NCBI GenBank assembly: GCA_030159075.1
Contig: BROG01000047.1
Coordinates: 1,652,501-1,716,500 of the forward strand
Direction of reading: 5' to 3'
Source of the DNA: Atrina japonica
Taxonomy: Eukaryota > Mollusca > Bivalvia > Pterioida > Pinnidae
DNA length: 64,000 nucleotides
Position numbers and translations under genes: made by a program. This document shows, in pieces, positions 53,165 to 64,000 of the stretch (the first letter of the stretch is position 1; each line of letters opens with the position of its first letter). Under the pieces are notes generated by a model. That model worked only from the letters and a program-made list of their open reading frames with translations, searched no databases and was not told where the DNA came from.

Positions 53165-54160
53165 GGACATTACGCAAAACTTAAGTACCCGGGAACCGTT
53201 GGATGCATTTAAGAGGCCGCAAGCAATGCTTCCTCCATCACCGCAGTCAATAAGTTATTTGTGATGGTGAGAGGTCTGAAAGGTTAACAATAACATCAGG
53301 TGTGCCCCACAGAAGGTCTTAGGGCCCCTCCTGCTTCTAACCTACATAATTGACTTACCAGAATATATAACATCATTAACACGACTGTTTGCAGGCGATT
53401 GTCTTCTGTACAGGCAGATAAAATCACAAGAGGACTCTAGGATCCTACAACAAGACCTAGACAACAGTGGGAGGAAAACTGGCTTATGTCCTTTAATCCG
53501 GATAAATATTAGGTATTAAGAGTCAAAAAGAGAAAACCAGAGATAACCACCTACAGCATCCGCGGTGTAGCCCTCGCAACAGTAAAATCGGCGAAATACC
53601 TTGAACTTAACATCAGCTCTAAACTCAATTGGACACCCTATATTGACAGAGTAGCAAAGAAAGCAAAAAACATCAATGGTTTTCTTCGACGTAAAATCTA
53701 CATATGCCCTAGCATGAGCAAGGAGCAATGCTGTAGAACCATAGTAAGATCAGTCATAGAGTATGCTTGTGTAGTATGGGACCCCATCTTCCAAAAAAAC
53801 ATCAACAAACTGGAGATGGTTCAGAGTAGGGCCGCAAGCCTTGGATACGGATATTACAGAACAACAAGCAGTGTTTTGTCTATGCTCAGAAGTCTCAGTC
53901 AGTTTAGTGATGCTTTACTGGGTGATACTCTGCCTTGTAGCCATACCATCACAACCCTATCTAACACTGAGGGAAGTACCATCAAATACCAGAGGTCAAA
54001 ACTTGCGATATCTTCTGTCGTCATCAGCAATCCTTTTTTCCTTCCACCATACGCTTGCGGAACAACATACCTGATTAAATGTTGCCACGGCATCCAGTAT
54101 AGAGGGGTTCAAGGAACAGCTGAGCACCCTCCAACTCACCATTTAAGCAGACTGTGATGT
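53165..54160 (+). pseudogene. Decayed LINE reverse transcriptase (C-terminal part)
   Basis: In changing frames: RKQCFLHHRSQ and VICDGE, then ITSGVP (reverse-transcriptase block before the catalytic loop), LPEYITSLTRLFAGDCLLYR (catalytic FADD box altered to FAGD), SMSKEQCCRTIVRSVIEYAC followed by VVWDP and KLEMVQSRAA. These are the standard blocks of jockey/CR1-type non-LTR retrotransposons. Several stops and frame shifts and the Asp-to-Gly change in the catalytic box show it is inactive. Confidence 0.88.
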
Positions 54161-54167
54161 TTTTAAT

Positions 54168-54320
54168 TAAGGATTGTTTTTCATTTTTTGTACATTATCG
54201 GGGTATAAAAGCAATTGCTGATGGAAAATGCTGTGCAGCATTCGAAAATGATTTTTTCTGTTGCAGCACTTCGTGCTGCACAAAAACAATCCTTATGAAG
54301 TTTTTTACCATCAGCAAACT
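54168..54320. mobile_element. Foldback repeat with GGATTGTTTT / AAAACAATCC ends
   Basis: AATTAAGGATTGTTTTTCAT at left and AAAAACAATCCTTATG at right; the inner CAGCACTTCGTGCTGCA is a palindrome. The same ends occur in the better preserved 58199-58340 element. Confidence 0.65.
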
Positions 54321-54499
54321 TGCCACTTTTATAAATTCCCGAATGATGTTTTCAAAAACAATGAAAAACAATCCTGATCGCATACTAAATAAAATTAATT
54401 TATATCCTTATTTTACCATTTTTCAGTGAAACGTATGGACAATGTGTCAGATTTAGATTTTAATTGCCCGAATGGGCCGTGTGCAAATGGCCGATAGGC

Positions 54500-54970
54500 T
54501 TACCATTTGGAAAGCAAGAGATGATCGTTGTGACAAGAATATATGGTGACGGCAAAGCATTTCTGTGACCTGTGTTTCTTTTGATAACATGACCTAGATC
54601 TATCGCAATATGGGCATGTACAGTGTGCTACAGATGCAGGCCTAGTCTTGTTTTTTTCTATTTCTTTCCGTGATTTTTGTTTGTTTTGCGGTATTGAATG
54701 GCTTTTAAGATTAAATAAAAAGTACAAAATGAATGTGTGTTATTTTATTCTTTATTGATTTATTCATATGTTCAGAGAAGACTTGTCCGACAAATACATG
54801 GTCATGGAAAGGATTTCTAAAATGTTATGTATTCCTACGCCAAACGTAAAGTGGTTAAACGCTTGGGTCACGCGACGACCGACTTGAGTTATTGAAATAT
54901 GAATGCAGTTGTTCTATATACTTGCAACCAAGGAAATAACAGTTGATATGTAAATATTTGTAAATATGCG
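54500..54970 (-). repeat. Left arm of a diverged inverted duplication
   Basis: On the minus strand it matches 57232-57640 in order: TTGCAAGTATATAGAACAAC, TTAACCACTTTACG, AATCAATAAAGAATA, TTTAATCTTAAAA, AAAAATCACGGAAAGAAAT, TGTAGCACACTGTACA and GGTCATGTTAT. The minus-strand frame 54727-54500 is open for 75 codons and contains CTCPYCDRSRSC and HRSQKC; unknown product. Confidence 0.75.
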
Positions 54971-55444
54971 GTTTTTATCTGTATATAAATGGCATGTTTC
55001 CCATGTGCCACACAAGTCTACGAGAATACTCCAGAGGAGATATGCAGAGTACAGGAAGAAGGAGAAGAGAACCGAAGTTCTGTTTTGCTCATCAAAATTC
55101 AAACCCGACCACCTATAACAAAGTGGACCCGAAAATGGCCTCAAATACGGATCAATACTCAACATTCATCTCGTTAACATTTTCTTTTGATTTGAAGAGA
55201 TTTGCTTAAATACAATAATTATGCTTGTCAACTGAATAAATACTATCATAAAATGTACAATTACAGTTGAGAGGCGTTTGTATTTAAAAATGATTTGGAC
55301 TAGTATACTTTATTCAATACAATTAAACTTGCTTTTAAATATATGTATATTTAAACGTAGTGACGAGTGCAGAAAGGTAGAAGTCATTTCACAAAGAAAA
55401 GTGACGGGCATACTGAAGGATGAAAGGAAAGCGAATTACATCAA

Positions 55445-55765
55445 GGTCATTCCAAGTCTTTTAATGTTTAGCGTCCATCATAAAACCTATCTTTCGATCA
55501 GAGAAAAAACACAAAACGACAGAATTTATGCTCCGACATTTAAGTATTTTCCTAATACGCTAAAAAGAAAAACATTTAATTAAACTCATAAAAACATTTC
55601 TTTGACATATACTAATGAATAACCTTTGAAATTTTAGTTTTCACAATGGCGAAAATATATGTTCATGTTTGACTCTTCATTTCCAAGATTTTCCTGAGAC
55701 ATTTTTATGATCTCAAAATCTATCCATCAGCGGACGCTTAACAGAGAGATACTTGGAATGGTATA
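55445..55765. mobile_element. Foldback-type repeat related to 33998-34390
   Basis: Ends GGTCATTCCAAGTCTTTTAA and ACTTGGAATGGTATA are partly inverted; interior strings match the 33998 copy in order. Confidence 0.7.
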
Positions 55766-56512
55766 ATCGTGATCCAACGTTCGTGCAAAGACGATGAACA
55801 TCAATTCCCACGATTCAGTGTTCACATGTTGGCGCATAAGTATGAACTGAACCTAAATTATAGTCAAATATTTCCACACCAATTCTTAAATTCATATTTG
55901 TAACTTCTAGCTGAAACCTCATCGAAGATTAGTTAGCTTGGCTGAAACCACATGGACTCCTAGGGAAAATAATTATCATTTTCAGGGAAGGGTCGGCGAG
56001 CACCATCTTCTCAAGTCCGATCCACTCCGTTACTCACACACCTGGGCAGATCTGTCTGTATAGTATGACTTCGCGGCGTCGATTTCCATTGGATGCAGGT
56101 ACCGTTTCATGAGTAAATCAGAACGGGTCTAACAATCGATCACGTATTGACCACATGATAGAGGGGGAAAGGATGTAAAAACAAAATAATGGCGACGTGT
56201 AGGCTATGCTACGAGTCTTTTCATTGGCTAAAAGTCAGGGGTCAGTGTCCGGTCGATCTAAGTGAAATTTTAGATCGGCGTTACATGTCACCACCCGTGA
56301 CCACCAAATATGAAATGTAATCTGTCGAGGTGGATCAGAAAACCTTGACTTGGGAAGATGGTGAACATCGGTCTTGTTGGTTATATATTAATACATACGA
56401 GAAAAATAGAAGAAAATTCGTATTTTTATTGGTATTTTATTTCCAACAACGATACATTTAACACAGCAAACTGTTAAAATATTCTTTAAAATATAATGAA
56501 GTTAATACTGTA

Positions 56513-56710
56513 TACAGGGTTATTTTTGGCCCGTGTTATTTTCGCCCCAATGCACTTGCAAATAGTTTCACCCCCGTTTTAAATTCGCCCAGACTTTTAT
56601 TACTAAACATAGACGAATTTACCATTTTGAATTCGCCCAGTTTTGAATTCGCCCACTGACGATAGTGGTGAAAATAAAACGGGGCGAAAATTTCCCTGCG
56701 TAGAGTATAC
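56513..56710. mobile_element. Foldback/MITE with TACAGGG...CCCTGCGTA ends
   Basis: Left TACAGGGTTATTTTTGGCCC, GTGTTATTTTCGCCCC; right GAAAATAAAACGGGGCGAAA and TTTCCCTG are inverted. Repeated AATTCGCCCA inside. Confidence 0.75.
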
Positions 56711-57159
56711 TTTATAATAATAGTAATCGCTTTGAAGAATTCATATTGCTAATGTTGCTTAGGGAATGCTTTACCAAATCTAAACTTGGTTGATCATGGT
56801 CTTTAAACAATTGGAATGTCCTGTTACAGACACTAACACACTCGCGCCTGCGCAAAACGACGATGACATCTAAATGACATATCTATATATATACATTGTG
56901 GGCTCCTACTGCATATGTGCATGTGCTTAATAACATCAGAAACAGGAAGCTCGTTTAAAACATCTGCTGATGAATGACATGACAATTAAAATGACATGAA
57001 TGACAGTTCACAAAGTCGATTTATTTACAAAGAGAGATAACTCTACATTATTTCGGTAAATCTACCCTTTACTTCGAGTAATTCATGACCATATGTTAAA
57101 TAGTTTAGTTTTCCAAGAACATATATTCACACATATAGCAATTGAGTGGGTCAGTCGAA

Positions 57160-57162
57160 ATA

Positions 57163-57233
<71 letters not shown>
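57160..57233. repeat. (CT)n-(TA)n microsatellite
   Basis: CT from 57166 to 57195, then TA to about 57232, ending at the start of the right arm of the inverted duplication. Confidence 0.95.
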
Positions 57234-57235
<2 letters not shown>

Positions 57236-57645
57236 TTAAATATTTACATACCAAAAAATACATACAATTCCCTTCATTGCAAGTATATAGAGCAATAGAT
57301 TGTATATTCTGTTAATGCAGTCGCGTGCCCCGAGTATTAACCACTTTACTTTTCAGCGTAAGAATACATGATCAAATCAATAAAGAATAGAATATCACAT
57401 GTTTATTTCTTAAATATTTAATCTTAAAAACCATACATTTTGCCTACAAAAAAAGAAATAAAAATCACAGAAAGAAATCGGAAACACGAGATCACATAGC
57501 TGTAGCACATTGTACAGCCTACAGGTCAATATCGCGATATATCTTGGTCATGTTATGACCAGAAGCACAGACCATAGTCTGGCACAGAAATGAGAGTTCG
57601 CATTGTAGTTACATCAGAAAAAATGGAAGTAAGGCCTAGTGCAAC
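57232..57645 (+). repeat. Right arm of a diverged inverted duplication
   Basis: Counterpart of 54500-54970 in opposite orientation. Here the frame with VAHCTAYRSISRY is broken, so this copy is less open than the left arm. Confidence 0.75.
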
Positions 57646-57649
57646 ATTG

Positions 57650-58195
57650 TCAAGCATCTCTTGATAAACAAGTCGATTTGTTTGCCTTCACTGGATATTC
57701 CTATCAAAAACAATTCGTCACCCGCATCGTGTGAAATCAGGTCGTGTGAAATAGGCTTACTAACGTAGGTTACGTACCAATCAGTCATCGTGGTTCCCAG
57801 CTGCTTGGTAAAAAAATTTCAAATAAAATGGCTACTTTCAGTTGTCATGAATGAATATTAGCTATCTCACTTCTTGTAAGTCACACTCAAACTTTCTATA
57901 GTATATCTCATTAATAATATATCAGAATTCAAACGCAAATTCGTTGTTAATACATTATACAGCATACCCATGGGCGCGGCCATTTGCATTTTCAATTCTC
58001 TACTGATACATTTAACCTTCCGGTTACCAAGTAGACGAATATTCTAAAATAACTTAAAAACAAATCTCACACTTATTCAAAATTTTCCATATCTCTAGTT
58101 TCTTTCAAAATGATATGAAAATAAGAAAATAAACCTTAATTCCATTTCGTAACCAGCTGACTACATATTCCCAGAAGATGGTAATATATATAAAT
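57650..58195. other. No feature recognised
   Basis: AT-rich spacer between the inverted-duplication arm and the palindromic element; no gene, RNA or repeat seen. Confidence 0.45.
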
Positions 58196-58198
58196 ATA

Positions 58199-58340
58199 AG
58201 AATTGTTTTTCTTTTTTTTTTTGGAATGCATCGAGTATAAATGCAATGGATTATGGGGAAAAATCAATGTGCAGCACTTATTTTCCTTAATCCATTGCAT
58301 TTATACTCGATGCATTCCCAAAAATGAAAAACAATCCTTA
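58199..58340. mobile_element. Near-perfect palindromic element, arms about 55 bp
   Basis: GAATTGTTTTTCTTTTTTTT, GGAATGCATCGAGTATAAAT and GCAATGGATTA are inverted at the right as TAATCCATTGCATTTATACT, CGATGCATTCCC and AAAACAATCCTTA. Loop about 27 bases. Could form a long hairpin in RNA. Confidence 0.88.
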
Positions 58341-58982
58341 ACTAAGCACATGTAATTATTAAAAATTCTAGTTTGTATACCATTACAAGGGCATGAACAT
58401 ATCATGCCGGAACATAGTTTTGACAGACTATGATCCTCTTCCGAAAAATTCAAGTGACCGTGAACCATCACTGTATGACAGGAAACCGTATACATATGTA
58501 AACATGAAACAAAAAAATAATTATCTACATCTCGATGATGCCCTGTTAGGAAAAACTTAAATCATCCAGCGTACTATGGTATCATAAATTTGCTTACAAT
58601 ACGCTGAAAAATACACTGAAAAACCAATCAAAAATATAAAAATTAATAACTTTATTGGCCATAACTCATAAAGCCCCAAATACATGTACAATAAGACCAG
58701 CTAAGGCATAGATCCAAATATACCCTGTCACACAATGGCGTGCACATCGCAGAGTTTAAAAAAATTGACGCCGGAAATTTAAAAAGAAAATACAAACAAG
58801 TACGTCTTTAGCTTTAATGTACATCCACCGTGATTTTGAAATCAATTTACACAATTTCAATTTTTTCGTTTTCTAAAAATAAAAGGCAGATATTTGAAAA
58901 TTTCTGATGTTTCCCAATAAACGAATTTTCACATTAGGTCAGCAGATGATTTATATTCTTATAGTCTCTGGTCTTTTTATGT

Positions 58983-61900
58983 CTATTTAAACTTGTTGTG
59001 TCTTCTGGATCCACCCATTATCATATCAAACATCATCATGTCATGCTCTGGTATCCTATCTCTGGGAAACTCCAGCTCCAGACCTTCCTCGATTAACATT
59101 TTTGTAATTTCTAGATATCCATGTGCAGCTGCCGAGTTAACTGGAAGGTCTGAATCACTTGACGTACTTTCTGGTTTTGCTCCATTATCCAATAAAATGT
59201 TACATATATCAAAATACCCATTCTCTGCGGCTAAGTGAAGAGGTGTCCTTTGATAATAAGAACTCACATTAACGTCAGCATTTTTCTCTAGAAGCAAACA
59301 CACAATTGAAGGATTGTTAAAGAGAACAGCAAAATGTAAACCTGTCCAACCTCCAAATCCTTTCTCGTTTACTGATGCTCCTCCATCTAACATCATTCTG
59401 ACCAGTTTTACATCTCCAAGAGCACAAGCTGATTGAAGTGGGGTCCAATTGTCTCTACATCCTGTGGCTGTTGGTTTCTCCATGCTGTTCATCACTGTTC
59501 TTGTTAAGTCGTCATTTTGGTGATTAACGGAAACAGAAAGTATTGATCTATAATCGTCATTCATTTTAGGACTCTCCTGTAACTTGTCACCTGCCCAATG
59601 TATCTGCCTCATGGCTGATTCACATCCACACCTGACAGCTTCGTGTAGGGGTCGACTACCAACCACACTCTCAGCTTTCAAGTCAGCATTGTTTTTTATA
59701 AGTGCCCGGACTGCCCCATCATCTGGATTGGAAGCAGCTCGGTGCAAAGGTGTGAATCCATCTTCAGTTTTTTCTTTTACATCTGCTCCACTGGCAATCA
59801 GAGCACTGACAGCTTCAAACGATCCATACAGACATGTTATGTGTAACAATGATCCCTTCCATTTAATGGCAACCTCTGTCACTTCTCTTCCATATAAAAT
59901 TATTTGATCTTCTTCGGGTAGTATCTCCCTAGCATCTAGCGATGCACCTTTTTCTAAGAGCAGTTTAACTAGCTTCCCATAATTCATTTGTGTTCCAGTA
60001 CAAGCTGCATATAATGCTAAATTAAGTTCCTCTTTGAACCACTCTTCCTGTCGAATATCCTCTAAATCTTCATGACTAAGCAAATGTGAGCATGTTTGTT
60101 CATGTCCGTAAAATGCTGCCCAAAAGAACAGGGATCGATTGTAATCTCCCCGCTGTTGTACTACCGGTAGCAGACTGCCCATTTCTGCCATGAATTTGAT
60201 CCATGATTCCGAAAATCGTGAGTCTGATAAACTTGGATGAGATGCCAATAGGCGAACATTTCCCTTCAGAATTTCAAAAGTAAACCTCTGATAGAGTTCT
60301 TCATGGTCTTTATTCCACACACTTATACATGACTCAAAGCCTCCGCCAAAATAATTTGATGTCCTCAACCGCTGAATAAGAAAGTCCAGACTACATAGCT
60401 CCACCAAGGCTTTTGGAATTTTCCTATTCATAGCATCTGCCACAGAGTAGTAGACCCTTTCATGACTGAATTTCCAGCAATGAAGCCGAGTTGGTAAAAG
60501 AAACACTCCATTAAGGAGAGTACAGGCATACCTCATTTTATCAAGAGTCACATCGTCAGGAATTTCCAAAATCACTCGCAATTTCTGAAGAATATTTTGT
60601 TGATTTTCAGTGAAATCCTCAAAGCGTTGTTTATCTAGATCCAACACACCATCGAACAAAACTCCACAAACCAAAGTATAATGCATCACTTTATGGAAAT
60701 TAAATACTTTCTGCACCACAGTTTCCATAGATCTTTCTGGACTTTGGAAAAACTTTGGTCCTTCCATGTGGAAACTTTTGACTCCACCATAAAGTCGACA
60801 AGCTAGAGGATAGGAATTTGTGCTTGCTGATCGAGCTTCACCAAACTCACGAAATGTCATGCCATGACGATCTTTTCCAAGAATATTTTCTAGAAGCGAC
60901 ATTCTGGGGTAGTTATCAAGGTATTTCATGTAGACACTCACATCTATCATTAGTTTCTTTTGAAAAAATGGAAATCGTTTCAATCTTGGATGCATTTTTT
61001 CCACCTGGAATGTATGAACTGTGATGATAATTAATGTTTTGGGTCTGTTCTTGTTCACGAAATCCATGATTTCCTGCAGGTATGGAGTCCACTGTTCAAT
61101 CTTTGATATTGTATATGAGGCAGGTCCAAAAATATCATCCAAAATAACAACTTGGTGTTTATCTTTTTTCACTTTTCTTCTCCATTCCTCTATAGAATTA
61201 ACGTAAACAACTTCATACATTTCAGTCCTGTCCTCCGGCATTTTGCTTTCTTTCCAATCTGAAAAGTTTGTAAAATGAGATTTGACAAAGAATGTCTCTC
61301 TTACTATTTTTGTTGTTGGTTTTTTAACAAGCATTATACTAAGTCGCTCTGCCATTGCTGTTTTGCCTACTCCTGGCGGGCCTGTTATGGTACACCATCC
61401 CCTGTACCAGAGCTTACAAAATGCATCCTCCACACCTTCATGCTCAACGTATATATCCTCACTGTTGATTGGTTTTGCATTGAAAAAATCATTCCACACT
61501 AAAAAAAAAAAAGAAAATATATCTCAGCAAAAAACTTTAATAACACAGAACCAAATTTATCAAATATTCACATTCCAATCAATAAAGCAATCTCATTTGC
61601 CATAAAAATGAAAGATACCGAGAGAATCATGCTTAAAATTTGAGTATGTACTCTAACTTTTTTCTATACTTCTGTTAAGTTTTTTTCAGATTATCAATAA
61701 ATCTTATCATTTCATACCCTTTTGCAATATGTATACAAATCTCTCCAGTTGCAGCATAGATTTTGTGTGGTCTTTTTCTTACAATTATAAAACTTAAAAT
61801 TTTTTAGCTGAGTGAATTTTGTTGATTTTCGGCCCATTCCAAATTAATTTAAAATTTGCATTTTTGTAAAAACTACAATTACATTTTTGATTGAATAAAG

Positions 61901-63482
61901 ATTTGCAAATAAGAATGAATTCGTCTGCTTTTTCAATATTTTCTCCAAAGATCTAGTAAAAATCAAGCAATGAAATTATCAACAGTATTTCAAAATTGTG
62001 TCATACGGCGGACACACACAACTGTAATTCAGAACCAAAATTTAGAAACGTTTCCCTGTCTTTCAGCAGTATGTATCTATCTGTCTATCTACATGTTTCT
62101 ATCTATCTACCTCTGTTATTTTTCTTGTCCACATCCAAACATGTCCATGCCTTCTTCAAAATTGGAAAAATATATTCACATTTTGGAGAAATATGGCAAA
62201 TTTTGCTGGCAGAAACAGCGGCAGAAAATTCAACTAAAATCACTCAATAAATCAATAATCAATCCAGCTATTTGTCATTATCTATCAGTCTGGTTCGTCT
62301 GTCTATCTACCGATCTGTCAGCGTCATTCAGCAATATCATATTTAGATTCTGATCATTATCATAACACTGGTAATAACTATCACCATACATTTTGTATTA
62401 ACACTCCTTTTTTAATTTCTTTTATTTTTCTTTCACTGCAAGAAATATCTTTGATGTGAAACATTACTTTTCCCTTTAGAAAATCTATTTTAAATTGAAG
62501 CTCAACTGATAAAGTCTAATTGACAGAAACGATGGTCTTGAGCATTATAACTTTGGTATTACATATATATTAATAACATTTGTATAATATCATGTTGAAC
62601 TAAATTTTAATTCTCGACAGTCTCTTACGTAAAGATTCTTAAATACAGTACCAGTGATATTGAATATATGACCGTACAGTACGGGCCATGCAGATGACGC
62701 GACTTTTGCTCGTCTCGTGTCTTACGTAAAGATTCTTAAATACAGTACCAGTGATATTGAATATATGACCGTACAGTACAGGCCAAGCAGATGACGCGAC
62801 TTTTGCTCGTCTCGTGTCTTACGTAAATATTCTTAAATACAGTACCAGTGATATTGAATATATGACCGGACAGTACAGGCCATGCGGATGACGCGACTTT
62901 TGCTCGTCTCGTGCTTACGTAAAGATCAGAAAATTTAGTAAAAGTGATATTGAACTATGACATTTTAATTCGTTATCACTGACAAATTTTTGACTTGTCT
63001 CGTTCTTGAGGTAAAAGGTTTATCTACAGTACATGATATTGAATATATGACGTACAACAGGCACGGATGACGCGACTTTTGCTCATACTGTAACAGATCA
63101 GAAAATTTACTAAAAGACAGAAGGGACTTACATTTTAATTCGTTATCACTGACAAATTTAGTGACTTGAAGTTCTTGAGGAGGAAGGTTTATCTCGACAT
63201 AATCAGGTCTACGTAGAACTGGCACCGGTGAAACATCACGTGCAGGTAGAGTTCTGCCTGATCCTGAAGGAGTGGGTTCATTAAAGACATTGATTACTGA
63301 AAGAGGAGGAGCCACTTGTTGTGAACTTTGTGGAGGTATGATGGGTGAAGTCTCGGAGGTTATTGAGGCAGTTGCTGCTGGCTGCTGTTGCTGGGAAATT
63401 CTTTCTTGTTCTGCTGCATACTCCTCCTCGGAGGCATACATAGCATCATAGTCATCATCTGCCTCCATGTAATCATCAATAT
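58983..63482 (-). CDS. nSTAND-type NTPase with ankyrin repeats (N-terminus outside window)
   Basis: Two exons: 63482-63132 (acceptor TATATTTCAG, donor GTAAGT, phase 1 out) and 61498 to the stop near 58983 (acceptor after a T-rich tract). The first encodes an acidic/Gln-rich linker (DIDDYMEADDDYDAMYASEE, ISQQQQPAA) and a P/V-rich stretch. The second, 838 codons with no intron, has a P-loop GPPGVGKTA at about 40-48, Walker B VVILDD at 117-122, a sensor-like LIIITVHT at 156-163 and a long helical region. Ankyrin repeats run from about 548 to 810 (GSLLHITCLYGS, GFTPLHRAAS, NWTPLQSACALGD, GWTGLHFAVLFNN, RTPLHLAAENGY). This is the architecture of the novel STAND (nSTAND3-like) NTPases of molluscs; NTP-driven oligomerisation in innate immunity is family-level inference. 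More 5' exons must lie beyond 64000. Confidence 0.85.
62490..62575 (+). repeat. Fragment of the AACTGATGAAGTC dispersed repeat
   Basis: CTCAACTGATAAAGTCTAAT and GACAGAAACGATGGTCTTGA match the copies at 6160 and 23790. Intron of the nSTAND gene. Confidence 0.75.
62623..62912. repeat. 97-bp tandem repeat, three units plus partials
   Basis: Units start at 62623, 62720 and 62817 with TCTTACGTAAAGATTCTTAA and run through GATATTGAATATATGACC and GATGACGCGACTTTTGCTCG. Degraded partial units continue to about 63120. Confidence 0.95.
62955..63026 (-). repeat. Pseudo-exon: copy of the 3' end of the nSTAND linker exon
   Basis: ATTTTAATTCGTTATCACTG with ACAAATTT, GTTCTTGAGG and AAAGGTTTATCT repeats 63133-63196, the last part of the upstream exon. 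The donor is altered (ACTTAC became CTATGAC), so this copy is not expected to splice. It is interleaved with fragments of the 97-bp repeat. Confidence 0.85.
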
Positions 63483-64000
63483 CTGAAATATACAAGTATA
63501 TATCTGAACAGTAAGCGTCAATCTTCAGTTATTCATGAAACATGTGTTTTGTTGATATGATAATCAGGGGTGTGGAATTATTACTTTAATGCACTTGTCC
63601 CCTGGCAAGTAAATGCAAAAAAATTGGATTTTTACTTGTCAAATATTTACTGACAAATTTTTTATATACAAAAATACTTCGATAGGACTTTGATTTATTT
63701 TTTGATTTTGATTTATCTCTAGATTTATGGTTTTTTTTTTTTTATAATGCACTTGTCCATGGACAACTAAACTAAAAATAATTCACTCATACAGATGGTA
63801 AACGTAACAGGTCGGGCAATTTGGGCATAGGATTTCCTCATCCCTGATAATTGATATACAATTTACTCACAAACACACATACATTGTATATATATAAAGC
63901 ATAAATATCACTACAACATTGAACATTTACTATGAACCTTGGATCACAAATGATTTGTCGGGGCATGGTGAGTTTGTAGGTGCCTTGTTATTTCTGTATT
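63483..64000. other. Intron of the nSTAND gene, right edge of window
   Basis: Contains an imperfect repeat of GCACTTGTCCCCTGGCAAGT / GCACTTGTCCATGGACAACT at about 63590 and 63748. No further exon could be recognised. Confidence 0.5.

Larger units (their letters stand above)
55000..57000. other. Spacer between the inverted arms
   Basis: Contains repeats at 55445-55765 and 56513-56710. No gene supported. The short open frames around 54989-55209 lie in one place on several frames but lack splice or family support. Confidence 0.45.

Noticed and set aside
58993..61605. Plus-strand frames of 61-107 codons opposite the nSTAND exon
   Set aside because: Antisense shadows of the coding exon.
61970..62353. 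127-codon frame right of the nSTAND exon
   Set aside because: Lies on the opposite strand in the intron; contains TCTA/CTAT-rich simple sequence and no recognisable motif.

Overview
This is an AT-rich, repeat-dense piece of an animal nuclear genome, most likely a bivalve mollusc. That placement is an inference from three things seen together: intron-rich genes with GT-AG splice sites, an nSTAND-type NTPase with ankyrin repeats of the kind expanded in molluscs, and several copies of a tRNA-headed SINE whose conserved core resembles the molluscan MetaSINE type. There are no bacterial signatures (no operons or Shine-Dalgarno sites), and most long open frames are microsatellite artefacts.

Layout. 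(1) 1-46243 holds a cluster of one family of single-pass membrane proteins. Gene A is a 3'-terminal exon only (323-831, +). Gene B (5727-14959, +) can be followed complete through nine exons giving 384 residues. Gene D (46243-21466, -) can be followed through eight exons plus one duplicated exon, 439 or 481 residues. A detached two-exon cytoplasmic-tail unit C (17951-19358, -) lies just downstream of D and can be spliced in phase to it. B and D share intron phases throughout and several identical exon lengths (172, 104 and 116 nt). Both have a signal peptide, a cysteine- and Asn-glycosylation-rich ectodomain whose first module reads C-x-F-P-x-E-(I/L)-x-G-V-W, one membrane segment and a cytoplasmic tail. 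D and B diverge from C, so this looks like an expanding local receptor-like family of unknown function. (2) 46244-58980 has no convincing host gene. It contains SINEs, a decayed LINE reverse transcriptase, nested and foldback elements, a tRNA-box minisatellite and a diverged inverted duplication. (3) 58983-63482 (-) holds the last two visible exons of an nSTAND NTPase-ankyrin protein, which continues beyond the right edge.

The repeat content is unusually structured: an 84-bp and a 24-bp minisatellite side by side, a roughly 12-unit array of a hairpin-forming repeat, a (TAC)n tract of about 800 bp that begins at a SINE tail, a MITE nested inside a larger foldback element, and a 97-bp array in the intron of the nSTAND gene that has also copied the end of an exon.

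The most interesting items are the multi-paralogue receptor-like locus, the tandem pair of equal-length homologous exons in gene D (candidate mutually exclusive exons), and the alternative cytoplasmic tail. All exon calls are from reading splice sites, phase and paralogue alignment by eye; no transcript or database search was available.
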